A DNA stretch of 64,000 nucleotides from Gnetum montanum (GCA_015680685.1 MNCI01027120.1:419390-483389), one strand, 5' to 3'. Counted from the first letter of the stretch, positions 11,809 to 23,993 are shown. Numbers and translations: made by a program. Notes: generated by a model from the letters alone, not told the origin.

Positions 11809-13317
11809 TGCTTACCAACCAATTGCTTTTTATACACCTCCCTTAGGGTAGGCTGCAACCCAAAATCAATCTCCGCTTGCATTTTTTTACTTTGACCAAC
11901 TAGCGAGAGCGGCAGCCCTACTCTCCCAGCCTTCATGAAAATAGGGAAGCCTCCCCTAGCCCCATTTGCATTGCCAAAATATCTACCATGTTGGAGAAAG
12001 GTGACCCACACACAACCCCAACCCAATCTATAAGCAGTTGAAGGTTCCCCTTGTCCCCCTTTTGGGGATGTAATGACATCCACCTCCAAACATGCTGACA
12101 AAGGTACAGGCATCTCCCCACATAACCCTGAATCCAATGCAAGCTTCCCTGGAGCCTTTCACACTAGCATGGGCATTGGCCCCCAACACTAGCTTCTAAC
12201 ACAAGCACCAGTCCACTACTCTAGGGCCCAATGTCAAGCATTATTCAACCCAAAGAAGACACCCCCTTCTACACTAGCTGGCCAACCTGCCCCACCACTA
12301 TCCACTCCTTACTCTGGTAGGGTAGGGCCTTCATCTGGACCCTACAAGCTGATGTCAAATGATTAGTCTTGCCACATACCATGCATCCAGTTCCCAAAGC
12401 CTCCCTGCGCTCAATTGGCTTATCCATCGGAAGATTCTCGTATTCAATGCAAAGGTTTTCTTCCCCTAACGGGAGATCGAGAACCATTTCATGCACCTTG
12501 TTCTTGGACTCCAAAGATCGCTAGACATAGAATCAAGCATAACCCATACAGTCCATAGATTCAATGAACTTGTCAAACTTGATGAATTCGTCAAAAAGCC
12601 CCACCAGTGTTTTCAAGAAACCAAGTGTCCAAAGCTCCAAAGGAATATCAAAGACCCAAATCCAAATCAATGCCCGGGAAAAAAGATCCACATCCTAGTG
12701 GGCCCCTGGGTTCCAAGGTGCAAGGGCCAACCCCCATGCCCCATAAAACAAATGCCCCCCAAATAGCACCTTATCATAGTTTACGGGCAACTGGAATACA
12801 AAAAAAATCCTATCATCAACCAAATTGCAAACTTGCACAGCTTGCATCCCCTAGCTCACAGTGGCCCACCTCTAGATAAGGTCCATCCAAGGTCGTATTC
12901 CCTCAAACACGAAGTTGCCAATGAGGCTAAGTTCTAGGGTTCGTAGGCCCTCACTTGGAGGGTGTTGAACTTGTAAACGCATAACTCCCTCCTTTCGTGA
13001 ATAGGCCTCAATTCCCACATCGCCTAGATGCCAGCCAACCACATTAGAGAAGGTAGTCCCAAAAACCTCTAAAAATCCACCATCACCACTTCCCCCCAAA
13101 GGCTTTCCCGAACCATGCACGAATAGGACCCCATCATCATCCTCTACCCCACCTCTCCCCAAGACACTGCCATCCCCACGCCCNNNNNNNNNNNNNNNNN
13201 NNCCTCCCCACTTGCCAAAATGTCACCACCTCCAACACTCAACCATCCCATTTCGCTTGCTCTCATACTCCCTCCCACACTCCTGCCCATCATCCCCATG
13301 CTCATATGGTTATCCAT
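11805..13317 (-). pseudogene. LINE-B ORF1 (nucleic-acid-binding gag-like protein)
   Basis: Start chosen at the Met at 13317-13315, opening MDNHMSMGMMGRSVGGS, followed by a Gly/Val-rich N-terminus that is interrupted by the N run. The middle resembles the DUF4283-type region of plant LINE ORF1 proteins, with segments such as LIGNFVFEGIRPWMDLI. A CCHC zinc knuckle, CMVCGKTNHLTSAC (C-x2-C-x4-H-x4-C), lies at 12344-12385. The last segment (12137-11805) ends in QLVGKQ and a TGA that overlaps the ORF2 start as ATGA (11808-11805). Several internal stops and shifts make it a pseudogene. Confidence 0.78.
13184..13202. other. Assembly gap (19 N)
   Basis: Nineteen undefined bases within the Gly-rich coding part of LINE-B ORF1. 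The flanks are G/C-skewed and low in complexity. Confidence 0.99.
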
Positions 13318-13330
13318 TAAAAATTTTCAA

Positions 13331-16300
13331 TAGCCCTAATTAGGGATAAAATTTAGTTTACAATCAATTTGTTTGTGAACCTGAAGATGTTGAATTAGTG
13401 AAGATGATGAATTTATATATTCATGAATCTAAGTAGATTACACATGCATCAGTGAAATCCAAATAAAATAAAATAAACAAAAAAACTGGTGGGCCCAACA
13501 TGAATTTGAAGATTAATATTGGTAAACCTCCCTGGAATTAAGTGAAACCAAATAATTTTTAAATATAATGGGTGGACCACTAGAAGAATTAGAAAAGCAA
13601 ACACACCCTAAAGTTTTTAAAGGATTTTTAATTTTTCCCATAGAAAATCATTTGGATATCAATTTTTTAAAAGCTTTACTGTTGCAAATGCAAATTTATA
13701 TTTATATTTATTTGTTAGATGCCATAGCATATCTTTACTTCCTCTGCTATAAAGCCAAGATGCAAACACTTCAAAAATGTAAATGGAGTGTTACACATCT
13801 ATTTTTTAATAAGTAGTTGAGTGATTGGAATCAGGTAGCAAGAGCAATTGTAAACAGACAAATCATAATGACATGGCAAGTAGTAAGTCAAAGAGATCCA
13901 ACTATGAATAAACAACTCCCATATATGGTATCACTATAATCGAGGAAAGAAATTAATATTTCACTAACATCAGAGAGTTCAATGTTAGGCACCAAGTTAA
14001 TTGAATGTCCAATAGATAAAACTAACAACAAAGAGGATCAAGGCGGCTGATTTATAGGTTGAAAGTGTAATGACCTATCTTTCTTGTGATTTCATCTTGA
14101 AGTTTGTAGCAATGTGTATGAATCTACTTTATTATGATGATGTGTGTGGATAGCATTGATTTATAGAACTATCTATAATTTTATGACTGTGATAGATTTA
14201 GAGTGTTTCTAATATGCTTGTATTAATGATTGGTTGAATAATCGGTTATTCTTTCTTGTGATTGGTCTAAGTTGTGCTAATGTGTGTTGTGTGGATTACT
14301 ATATGCAAAATATTGAGTACATACTACCTATTGATTTAGCACATGTTAAAGGAATGAACAAAATAAAAGTTGAGTAGAAATATAGATAAAATGTTATATT
14401 ATTTATTAGGTTATTACTATGCTTCTATTTTTTATGTGTTGCATGACCTATGTGCATTGAAATGATTTCATAAATTGATTTGAATCTTTGTGTGTAAATT
14501 GTGTGTATGTATTAGTGTGGATATGTCATATACTTGCTTTGATATGTATTCATATAAATTTTGGATATCTTATCTTTAAAAACTGCTATACAAATTCTAA
14601 TTTTTCAGCAATTAGATTTGAAAAAAGAAACAAAGATCCTTTATGTTGTGCTTTAAGAGCTCAAAGAAAAGGTATGTTTCACTTAGTATGAATGATTGTT
14701 TCAAATATACATACATATGCACATGTTGCTAAGAAACTTGACCAATGAATCAAGTGGAAGGAATTTGACCTATGAATAAGGTTATTACGTGTATCATAGT
14801 AGTATTATTTAAAATAATGAACAATTGGAACGTTTTGTGTGTTGTTGATGCATTGTTCTTTAGAGTTTCATTAGTTAATATAATGTAAGTAGCCCCTCCA
14901 TTGCTATAGAAAGGTCATGCGATGAATTTTCAAGGCATCATAAGACAATGCGATAATAAGTTATAAATAAAAAATGGAAACTGTTGCATTGTTGATGGCT
15001 TGGAAGAGTAGGTGTTTCACTTGGTTTTATGTTTTAAACTTGCACTCTTTTATATTCTCATTTTGAAATCTCTTCCATTGCAACTTATGACTTGATTTCT
15101 AAAAAAATTGTTGTGGAAAATGAAGCACACCTACATATTTATTATTGATAAATTTTTAAGTGACATGTTCCTAAAGAAAGAAGGAACAAAGGTAGATATT
15201 ATGTTTGAATATTTTATGCTTATCAATTTTCTGCTATGTAAGATCAAAAGGAATCAAACTTGAGACTTGGTGGAATTAGAATTCTAAAATATTAAAAGTT
15301 GCAACTAAAAGTTAGCATATACTTTTATGAATTTTTAAGAGTGATCATGCATAGAATTGACCTTGTGAGTAGGTGGTGCAAAAAAAGGAGATTCAGACCA
15401 ATTTGAATTTTGCTAGCAATGAGGAGAAAGGGGAAAGAAAAAGGAGAAAAAAATTCTACATGTGCATATTGGATAAAGAAGGAGAACTCAATCACAAGGA
15501 AGGTGGCTGGAAATAAACAACAACAATAGGACAATGTAGCTAAAACAACAAATGAACAACAAAAATATGACCGAAAAAATGGATGAAACAGAACAACAAA
15601 AAAAGAAGATTGTGGCTAAAACATCAAATGAACTGCAACATGGGAAGGTTGTGGCTGAAAAAAAAATAGCAACAATGGAAGATCATGGCTACCACAAAGT
15701 TAACAAATTTTTTTAAAAAAATTAAGCTGAGTAGCACTCCAATAATGTAATTAATTGTTTCTAGTAAGCAAAAAAATGAAAGCAAAATGGTAAGATTAAT
15801 CCTTCACTTGCTATGTGGACAGCATTGGTTGATAATCTCAATATCTCAGCTCTTCTCCTTTCTATGCCTTGAATATCATTTTATGTTAAAATCAACTTTG
15901 ACAAGCTTTGTTTTTTAGATTTTGGATTGTTGAATCCTTAATTTTGTTGATGGATCTCTCCACCCATCCTATGCACTCTTAGCCATAAATCATTTGGATG
16001 AGAGTTGCTTTTGTAATGATTCAAAAACACCCATAATGGTTTAGGCCATATTGGCACAACAATTTGCCAACAGAGGCCAAAGATCCCTTATATGAGGATT
16101 GGTACTATCAACAAAAAGTGAGAGCATCCCTAGGCCCATGTCTATTTTATGATTTTTTGAAATTTACAAAATTGTTGAAATTTTAGTTTTGGGCTGAAAA
16201 TTTGCCTTGATGATGCTCTTGAATGCTTAATTCTTGGATTTGAATTTTGATTCTTATTTGGGTACCTTCTCAAGTCTGATTTTGTTATCTTTCTATGAGT

Positions 16301-17474
16301 CCAATGTAGTGGGGAAATCTAATATGTTAATTTATGATTATTAAATGTTAATGATGTTAAATTATGGCTATTATTAAATGTAGGTGATTTCTCTATTCCC
16401 TACTATTGGTAAATTAGATAGTTTGATTCAATGTTAGTGGTGTGCAATTTATTATTTCAGTTTTAAAAAGTTATGGAAATGATTTTTATTCTCAAGAAAA
16501 TAAAATAGATTTATTGTACATTTAAATGAATTGATATTATTGATTTAGACATTTCTTGTAACTAATTGTTGGGTTGGACAAGTCTATTGATGAATAGCAT
16601 TTGATATTATTATGGTTTGAGAAAAATCAGAATATGATTGATAAATAAAGAGAAAATCAAACCTGTACATTGTATCAAAGGAATGTTGCATAGATTGTTG
16701 TTGTCATAGTTTGGTTTTCATGGTTGTCCTTTTTTATCAGTAATGGTGAAACCAAAATCTGATCATGCTTATAGTTTGTTGATTGACACTAAATGTAGTT
16801 GTTCTTTATTTTTCTGTTAAGAGTTTTGATAATTTGATTTGTAAACTACTAATTCATACGATTCTTGTGTTGCTTGTCCAGCTATCTATGTGAACTAGTT
16901 TATTAATGTGTACTATTTAGTTTCTGATTTTTCTTTCTTGCTGAACCCTAGATATTGTATCATTGGCAATGCTATTGTGAATAAATGTAAAGATTGTTGT
17001 ATTATTCTGTATTTCAATTTGCAGTTTTGCAGGTACATGACTAATATGTTTCTCTTGAGTTTGACTTCTTTACGATCGATTACATTTCGACTAGGCGTAA
17101 TATAAGACTATTAAGTGAAATGATTGAATTAATTAGCTTTTGCTAAACTAGATGGCTATGAATATGATTTTAAGTTTTAAATGTTTTTACTTTTGTATTA
17201 CACCTTGGATGCATAGTGTATTAAGAGATGTCAATCATCATATTGGCATTCTCTTCTTGCTAGATCCTTGGGCCATTCCTTCCATCATATAATTTTCTTT
17301 GTTATGTTTTATTTTAAATGATAGTTGTCTATGTTGGTATATATACAAATTGAATTTGATAACTCATCAATTGTTTGGGGAGAAAAAGGTTTACCCTTGC
17401 ATTTTTAGCTAGCTTATTGGGGGCTTTGGGTGTTAACTTTTGCTTCCTACAGATGGGTGTTACAGAAAGGATCA
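13331..17474. other. AT-rich DNA without a recognised gene
   Basis: No protein domain, RNA gene or transposon signature was recognised on either strand. Open frames here (for example 13568-13816, 14488-14691 and 15534-15325) are short, low in complexity and unrelated to each other. The segment at 14593-14661 is bounded by a TTTTTCAG acceptor and an AAG/GTATGT donor with one open phase, but it has no recognisable product. Confidence 0.5.
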
Positions 17475-18560
17475 AATCTAAAGTTACAAAATATGTTCTA
17501 ACACACACTCAAACCCACACTAACATTCTCAAATATAAAGACATGGCATTCACGCATAAAATGCAACCTCTCAAGTAAAATCCCACATAGCAATTGATCC
17601 TATTAGGATATGTGATATACAAACTATCAGAAGAGATTTGGAGGTTCATATCAAGAAGCAATATGAAGAAGACATTTGGTACTGAAGAACTAGAAAGTCC
17701 AATGATGAGTATGTGTGACTGTGTAAGTTGGCCATCACCCAAAATAACAACCAAAGTCTATAAAGGAGGCTGATAGAAGCTTGTGTATCAATGGTAGCTA
17801 CAAGAAGTTGTAGATTGAAAGCTACAAGAAGCTAATTGTACATGGTCAATGCTTAAGATGGTAAAAAGCTAAAATATCGATAGTCAAGAAACATGACTAA
17901 TGCAATGTGCAAAAATTGCAGGACCTTGAAATCTCACTAACAACACAAAAAAGGCAAGCCTCCCTCATAAAATATTTTGCATAGAGTGTAGGGAGAAGGT
18001 GCTTAAAGATTACAGAATATGTCATAAAATGTGTCAATTTGTGTAGAAAATATTTCATAAGCTAGGGGAAGAGTTATAGACTATGTCCTAACACAAATTG
18101 AAATCCATTCAAAAAATATTTTGTAAACATTCTTAGATATAAACACATAGCCAATGGATACCCGTAGAAACCTTGCAAGTAAAGTCCCCTATATTGGTTT
18201 AAGATGTTAAGATTTGTGATATATATGAACAAGAACTATTCGAGACTTGGAGTTTTCTAACAAGAAGTAGTATGAAGATGAGGTTTGATACTGAATAATT
18301 GGAAATTTCAAAGATCAGTATGTCTCACAATGTGAGTTGGCCATCATCAAAAGCTAATAACCGAAGTCTGTAAAGGAGGCTGAAAGAAGCCTGTATATCA
18401 ATTATAGCTCCAAGAAGCTACAGATTCAAAGCTACAAGAATCTAATTCCACAAGGTCAATGTTGACAATAGTAAAAAGCTAACATTTTAGTAGTTGAGAG
18501 AAGTGATTGATGCAAAGACCCAAGGTAGCTGTAAGAGGTCATGTGCAGAAATTGCAGAAG
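17475..18560. repeat. Diverged direct duplication, two copies of about 450-500 bp
   Basis: 17475-17925 and about 18065-18560 share the same order of landmarks: ATGT(T/C)CTAACACA, then CAAGTAAA(A/G)TCCC, then GTTGGCCATCA, then AAAGGAGGCTGA(T/A)AGAAGC, then CTACAAGAA, then ATGTGCA(A/G)AAATTGCAG. The offset grows from about 590 to about 637 bp along the copies because of indels. No coding sequence is evident in either copy. Confidence 0.75.
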
Positions 18561-18754
18561 GCTCGGTAAACTAAAGGATACATAGGAGCAGATTCAAGAT
18601 GGAGTTGCTAAAGTAGCATTTTATTTTGCATGGATAATCAAAATAGTCATTGTGCATCACAATGTTGACTTGGAAGAACTATACATGGAAGATACTGTGC
18701 AAGAAGATAAGCTGCAGCTAATGGAGGTTGACTCAATAAAAGAGTTCAACCAAT

Positions 18755-18869
18755 GAACTATTCTTAAAGTTCAGTTCATACTTAAGTACCAACCAAAATT
18801 GGTTTTAATTGTTGAACTATTCTTAAAGTTCAGTTCATACTTAAGTACCAACCAAAATTGGTTTTAATT
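18755..18869. repeat. 59-bp almost perfect tandem duplication
   Basis: A unit starting GAACTATTCTTAAAGTTCAG at 18755 recurs at 18814 and ends at GGTTTTAATT. I see no substitution between the copies, so this is a recent event compared with its surroundings. Confidence 0.92.
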
Positions 18870-19890
18870 TGTTATGGACAAGATTATTATTACCAATCAT
18901 TTTGAATAACTTATTCCTTGCTAGAAAAATCGACAATTAGACTAAATGTCGAAGATTTTGCTTGATGCAATATGCAAAACACTGGTAGCTAAGAACTATA
19001 TTTTAGAATCCACTTTCCCAGCAATCACATGAAGCATCTGTAGAATGTAGACAACTTAAAAAATTAAGGGTGTTATACATGTTATTTCTCCTTTGGAATA
19101 TTTGATTCTAACCATTATGAGACACTCTGGCATTGAAATATAATATATTTGTATAACAGGTTTGCATGAATTGAGAAACACACAATCTTATTTAAAAATG
19201 TTATATGCAAGCATGCATTCTACATGAATTGCAAATATTTGCAATACAGGTTTAAGGTAAACGTATTCATGTAATACATGTAAAGAAAAGGAAAATACTC
19301 CATCCAACACAGATATCCTTCAAAAGCTTTTTTCTCAATCTTCTTTTGAATGGTCCTATATTATTTTGCTCTATTTATATTTCCTCTTTAAAGTTATTGT
19401 CAACCATCACAATTCTTCTAATAACTTAGAATCATCTTCTATGAATTTGAACCTTGCCTTGATATCATGATTGTGTTACTAATGCCAAGGGATTAACTAA
19501 CTCTAATTTATGTCAATTTAACGAGAAGACTCTATTACAATTTATCTATAATGATAGAGCAGCTTATCACAAAACATTATGTCGTATGAAATACATTTTG
19601 TTTCATATTTATGTTTTACAACAATATTTGCCCATGCTTTTCCAGGGTACATGAAATATGACATAACACTCATGCTTGTCTTGTGTTACTTTGGACCTAT
19701 CCTTTTTTATTTTCATTTAACACAATCATTCCTCATGTCCTTCGCATCTTCATTTATCAGATTTTTTTTTCACACTGAAATTCTTTTAATGTTTTTGCCG
19801 TAGGGTTTTACCCAGGGTTACCACAAAAAAAATAACAGCTGATGTAAATATCTTGAGCATGTTCTGAAATAAACGGTAGTTTAAGTTCCC
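18870..19890. other. AT-rich DNA, nothing recognised
   Basis: No domain, RNA gene or repeat was recognised. The open frame at 19579-19803 (+) is hydrophobic and Phe-rich, as expected from T-rich DNA, and has no supporting signal. If the pseudogene at 19898-20707 once had more 3' exons, they would lie here or further left, but none was identified. Confidence 0.4.
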
Positions 19891-19897
19891 CCTCTCA

Positions 19898-20707
19898 TCA
19901 ATAAGAGAGATCATTGATCCCTGTATAGAATTTTTCTTTAAAATAAAGAATTCCAGTAAAGTTTTCCTGCAAGTAATATTTAGGTGGAATTTTCCATAAG
20001 CAATCCAGTGAAAAACATGATTAAGCAAATATTCTACCCGTACATATGAATTGCATATAAGTCTTCACATTCTGCTACCTGAATATAATCAAACACTCAC
20101 AAAATATTTGAAAATGCCTTCCACTCAGATTGAGGAAGCTGTAGGTGTAAGCATACACAAAACAAATTTCATTATTTGAATAAGAGAGAAGTTTGGTATC
20201 AATCCAAAAAACTGAACATTTATGGATTTAACTATCTTAACAGTGTTCAGTGTCATTTACCTTTAAGGCATGACACTATTTCAAATGAAAGCAGGAGAAT
20301 AGTATCAAAATTAAATTTTAATTTTTTAAAAAAGCATACCATGGAGTCATGGAGATAAGCAAGGACTACTATATCAGCTATAGATGGAAAAAGTCCACTG
20401 CCACCAAGAACTGATTTTTGAATTAAATTTTTATCAAAATCTTTGAATTTGTTTAGAACAGGGCGTGGATCAGCATGAAAATCATAAGCAAATGTTAACC
20501 ATCTCAAAACCTGAAAAATAAAAAAAAACACTGAAATAGATGAAGGAGTACATCTGCATAGCTATCCATCCGATAAAGTAGAATATTCCTTACCTCCTAC
20601 TGATTCTCAGAAGAGACACTAAAAGTTCTTTGTTCTTCAGAAGATTCTAGAAAGTTTGAAAACAGTGATTTGAGAGGGTAAACTTGGCACGCTTTTGAAA
20701 AGTGATC
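19898..20707 (-). pseudogene. Broken plant gene resembling AIMP1/Arc1p-type tRNA-synthetase cofactor (GST-C-like domain)
   Basis: Four candidate exons are bounded by AG/GT, and the three junctions joining them are in phase 0. Exon a 20707-20594 encodes HFSKACQVYPLKSLFSNFLE and ends ENQ-stop-E. Exon b 20510-20340 encodes 57 residues including VLRWLTFAYDFHADPRPVLN, KSVLGGSGLFPSIADIVV and LAYLHDSM. Exon c 20138-20079 encodes LPQSEWKAFSNIL-stop-VFDYIQ. Exon d from 19966 encodes ENFTGILYFKEKF and its end is unclear. The pattern EVL+W..FA, then KSVL..G..PS.AD, then F......DYIQ matches the N-terminal GST-C-like domain of plant AIMP1/EMAPII-like proteins as I know them, which help present tRNA to synthetases. 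The OB-fold part was not found. Two in-frame stops (TAG before the first junction; TGA where Arg is expected) point to a pseudogene that kept its introns. Confidence 0.62.
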
Positions 20708-21840
20708 CTACATGAATCATAGCAAATATGTCAAAATCTGCAGTAAATTTTGTAATTTGGATCAAGAAAAAGAAAAGGTATTTCAAATGCAATGACATAA
20801 AGGATATATATAGATGTGTTACAGAGAAATGACATCACTGCAGAAACTTCTTTACAGTTTAAATTAAATGCATAAGCAAAACTACACAACATATGAGATG
20901 GTGGAGTGCTTTTGGGAATGGAATGACATGCAAACACAAATGGTAAAATTTATAATATACTTGCCTGTTTCTTAAACTCAACAATTAAAACAAAAATAAT
21001 GAAATTTTTCTCATGGGTTATTGACATGTCTAAAGGTAGATTCCTAGCAGCTTACGCCTATTGTAAACATCAATCATGCTTCTGTACATAGGGGTTTAGG
21101 CTTTTAATCATTGTATTACAGCTATTGAGTAGGAATGAGTTCCCAAATAATCATGAAAAAGCACCCTCAAAGCATTTAATGGGGTATGTCTAGTTTACAG
21201 CCCCGTGCCTTTGTTTAACATACAAAGAAAGGTTGTTACTGAATTTCCAAGACTCTAACTCAGCTTATCAATGCTTCACTCAAAATTCTTTAAAGTTTTG
21301 ATATCAAACACAATGCATATTTGTGATAAAGGGAAAACGTGGAATATGAGGTGGAAAACGTGGAAAAGGATGATAAAGCATAATTCATCTTTTTCTATAA
21401 TAACATTTAAATTATTAATCTTAATAGCTGAGATTGTCTTTCAAAAGTTCAGTTGAAAAATCATGTGATCGCTTAACAATCCATTGTCCTCTGTCACCAA
21501 TAAGTCAGTTTGTCATTTTCAAAAGAAACATATCCAAATACAATTACTAATTTATATATATTTAAAAAATTAGGTAAAATAGGGTCATTCAACTTTCCTA
21601 GCAGAAATTACATTGTATTTGTATTCACGGTCCAGAGTGTAATGAGAAATCAATAGAAGCAAAGCCAGAAAGTTTGCAAAATTTTAGAATCAAGCTTTAA
21701 AAAGTGAATGATAGCTCAATGGGAGTACATTGAGTTAATGTTCTTGATTTATGGCAAGAAAGAGATACGGTATGCCATTTTGCGAAAACTTTCCGTTTTG
21801 TTGTCTTAACACATCGAAGGGACCAGCATTAAAACATCAC

Positions 21841-22095
21841 CTCGTGTCCTGGAGTAGCCATATACTGATAAAGTTCACGTTCAAAGTCGAAATATAATTT
21901 TGATGGATTACCAAAGAGATGGAGATATATCTGGAAATAGCAGAAATGGCAATGCCTTTTGGCCCGAAATTTGAGATTTCCTCTGTATCCAGGCCCATCC
22001 TTGATATTGCAAGCGTTCTGCGTTAACTCTCTTCCGCTGCTGTCTACCAAAAACCCACTGCTGCCGCGGCGAAAGGTTTTGTTAATTGAAAGCAA
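21841..22095 (-). pseudogene. Candidate 5' exon of the same broken gene
   Basis: An 88-codon frame on the minus strand begins at 22095 (MLSINKTFRRGSSGFLVDSS). It contains a possible internal exon, 21930-21841, with acceptor TATTTCCAG and donor GAG/GTGATG, coding for IYLHLFGNPSKLYFDFEREL and more, exactly 30 codons in phase 0. The DNA from about 21950 to 22190 is visibly richer in G+C and CpG than its surroundings, as plant gene 5' ends often are. The link to the exons at 19898-20707 is inferred from strand, order and phase; the protein itself is not recognised. Confidence 0.35.
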
Positions 22096-22534
22096 CCTCT
22101 GTCAGGGCTCTTGTCACTGTTCAATCAAGTACCGCGCTGGACGCTTGTATTCTGCCCTGGGCCCCGATGTTTTGACCATTGAAAATCAATCTCATATGTA
22201 TTTGGCAACGTTAACGCAGTGTCTCCCAATGGCTCCATTCATGGAAATAATGTAATACAAGATACTTTTTTTTTTTTAACAAAATGTTCTTTTGGAAAAC
22301 AATGGCTAAAATTGGGTTAAAAATATTTTTATTTACATTTTGCTGGAGGAGGTTTGTTATTTAGTACTCAAAAGTATCGATTCTTAAGTAGAGAGATATG
22401 GTTATTACTAGGATAAGGTTTTAGCAATTACAATTGGAAGCAATTCTGTAAGTGGTTTATCGATCTCAAGGGCTTTTGGTGGAGTTTTTGCAACAAATTT
22501 TTTATTTTGATTTTTTGCAAGGAATGATCCCAAG

Positions 22535-23470
22535 ATGGAAAATACTAATTTCTCTTAGACCATAGAGACTAGGAAGAATTCTGAAGCTTTTAATTTTATT
22601 TTACTTGATGATTTATATGAATCCCTTCACGATACATATTTCTACAAATTATTGAATTTGTTCGTCCAAATAAGAGTTTTACACTAATGATTCAAGCTAT
22701 CCTTGAACACTATGGAATTAATATTTTGCATACCCACTATTTTTCCAAATCTTTTTTGCTTTTCAAATTGGCTAATTCTAAAATGATTGAGAAATTATTG
22801 GATCTTAAAGTTTTTATGGATGAGCATAATACTTTTATTAGTTGGGAATGGAAAGTGGATTTTAATCCATATTCTTTTGATTAGTCTAAAATTTCTTGCT
22901 AAATTGAATTAGAAAATCTTCCTCTTATTTTTCAAAGTGCTAAAAGCAAAATTGTTAACAACATTGGCACAATATGGAAGACAAAGTAAAAAACATTACT
23001 AGATGGTGTTTAGCAAACACCTTATTTTGTAAAGATTGATTTACGACAAAAAAAGATAAAATTAAAACTCAAAGCCGATAATTAGTGTTTTTGCCAAAGA
23101 TTACATATTATAATTTGTGAGGATGTTGCAACTATTATTGCTATGAAGGCCATGTTATTGGAATCAGTCCTATCCTTAATAAAAAAGTGGTTCATGAGGA
23201 AAAAAATAATAATTTTCAAAAAAAGCAAAGTAGTTTTCAACAAATACAAATAAAATCTTCTTCAGCATGTTCTCAACTTTTTACTAATTCTTTTAATTCT
23301 AAAGGTGTCAATAAACTCTTGATATTTAAAAAGAATTCCTCTTTAGAAAAAAATAAAATTTTAGGAGGGACTAGCAAGGAAAATACTAATGCAAATGGAT
23401 GTTACTAAAGGCAACATAAAAATAAGAGGCATGCACCTACTGTTTTCAATTTAAAAGCCCAAAGGTATTT
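22535..23470 (+). pseudogene. LINE-C ORF1 remnant (DUF4283-type)
   Basis: Likely start MENTNFS at 22535, then frameshifted segments. 22687-22884 reads MIQAILEHYGINILHTHYFS, FLLFKLANSKMIEKLLDLKV and FISWEWKVDFNPYSFD; the next segment gives IELENLPLIFQSAKSKIVNN and YFVKIDLRQKKIKLKLKA. This progression (a loop over a hydrophobic domain, the W....F.P sequence, then a region leading to a Cys-rich knuckle) is typical of plant LINE ORF1 proteins with DUF4283. A degenerate knuckle may lie near 23085. It belongs to a different LINE family from LINE-A and LINE-B. Confidence 0.7.
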
Positions 23471-23599
23471 CATTCTCTTTCTACTTCTCCTACTATTCTA
23501 AATGTTTTTTAATTAGATAATGTTTTTTCACTTATTAGTGATATGGATTGTAAGACAAATGTTGAGCTTGAAAAATAAGGATGGGTGCCTCCTTTCCCA

Positions 23600-23909
23600 T
23601 ATATTAATGTTAGTTGTATCATGGATTATTTGGGGCCTTTCTAACAAGTCCCAAGCAAAGGTTGCTAAGGAGTATCTTTCAAACCATCATTTATCTCTAG
23701 ATTTTCTTTTCCTACAAAAAATTAAGATTTCAACTCGTGATATTAGTTTTGTCAGTAAATGCATTTGAAAAAATTACATTGTTTTTTCTAGTGCTCATGA
23801 AGTTAATAAAGGAGGTGTTGTTATTCTTGTTAATAAACATTAGACTAGAAAAGTTTTAAATTTTGGCTTTGACAATCTTAAAAGAGTTATTTGGATTATT
23901 TATCATAGT
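23600..23909 (+). pseudogene. LINE-C ORF2 start (endonuclease domain), cut off by Gy2
   Basis: The frame reads VVSWIIWGLSNKSQAKVAKE, then LDFLFLQKIKIS, then NYIVFSSAHEVNKGGVVILV, then FDNLKRVIWIIYH, with a few stops. This is the N-terminal half of the LINE endonuclease: the opening W.IRGL block and the LFLQE.K block, here with Lys where the catalytic Glu is expected. The domain ends abruptly at 23909 where the Gy2 LTR begins, so Gy2 interrupted this LINE. The rest of ORF2 is not in the window. Confidence 0.75.
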
Positions 23910-23993
23910 TGATAAAGTCATAGTTAGTTAGTTGTGTTGATGCATCATTTGACGCATTGGTGCATATGTGTTGACATTGATTCACTTGAAGCC

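Larger units (their letters stand above)
7145..13330 (-). mobile_element. LINE-B: near full-length L1-type LINE with an extra 3' ORF
   Basis: Read on the minus strand it has the plant L1 order: ORF1 with a zinc knuckle (13317-11805), ORF2 with apurinic-type endonuclease and reverse transcriptase (11808 to about 8560), then a further ORF (8516 to about 7560) and a 3' UTR ending at TTGTACATA (plus-strand complement 7159-7167). The 3' UTR has a strongly strand-skewed C-rich run at 7228-7275. Its 3' end faces that of LINE-A with about 190 bp of unassigned AT-rich sequence between. All frames carry stops. No target duplication was identified at 13330. Confidence 0.85.

Noticed and set aside
14593-14661. 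Possible 69-bp plus-strand exon with good acceptor and donor.
   Set aside because: The peptide (IRFEKRNKDPLCCALRAQRK) was not recognised and no partner exon was found; such sites arise by chance in AT-rich DNA.
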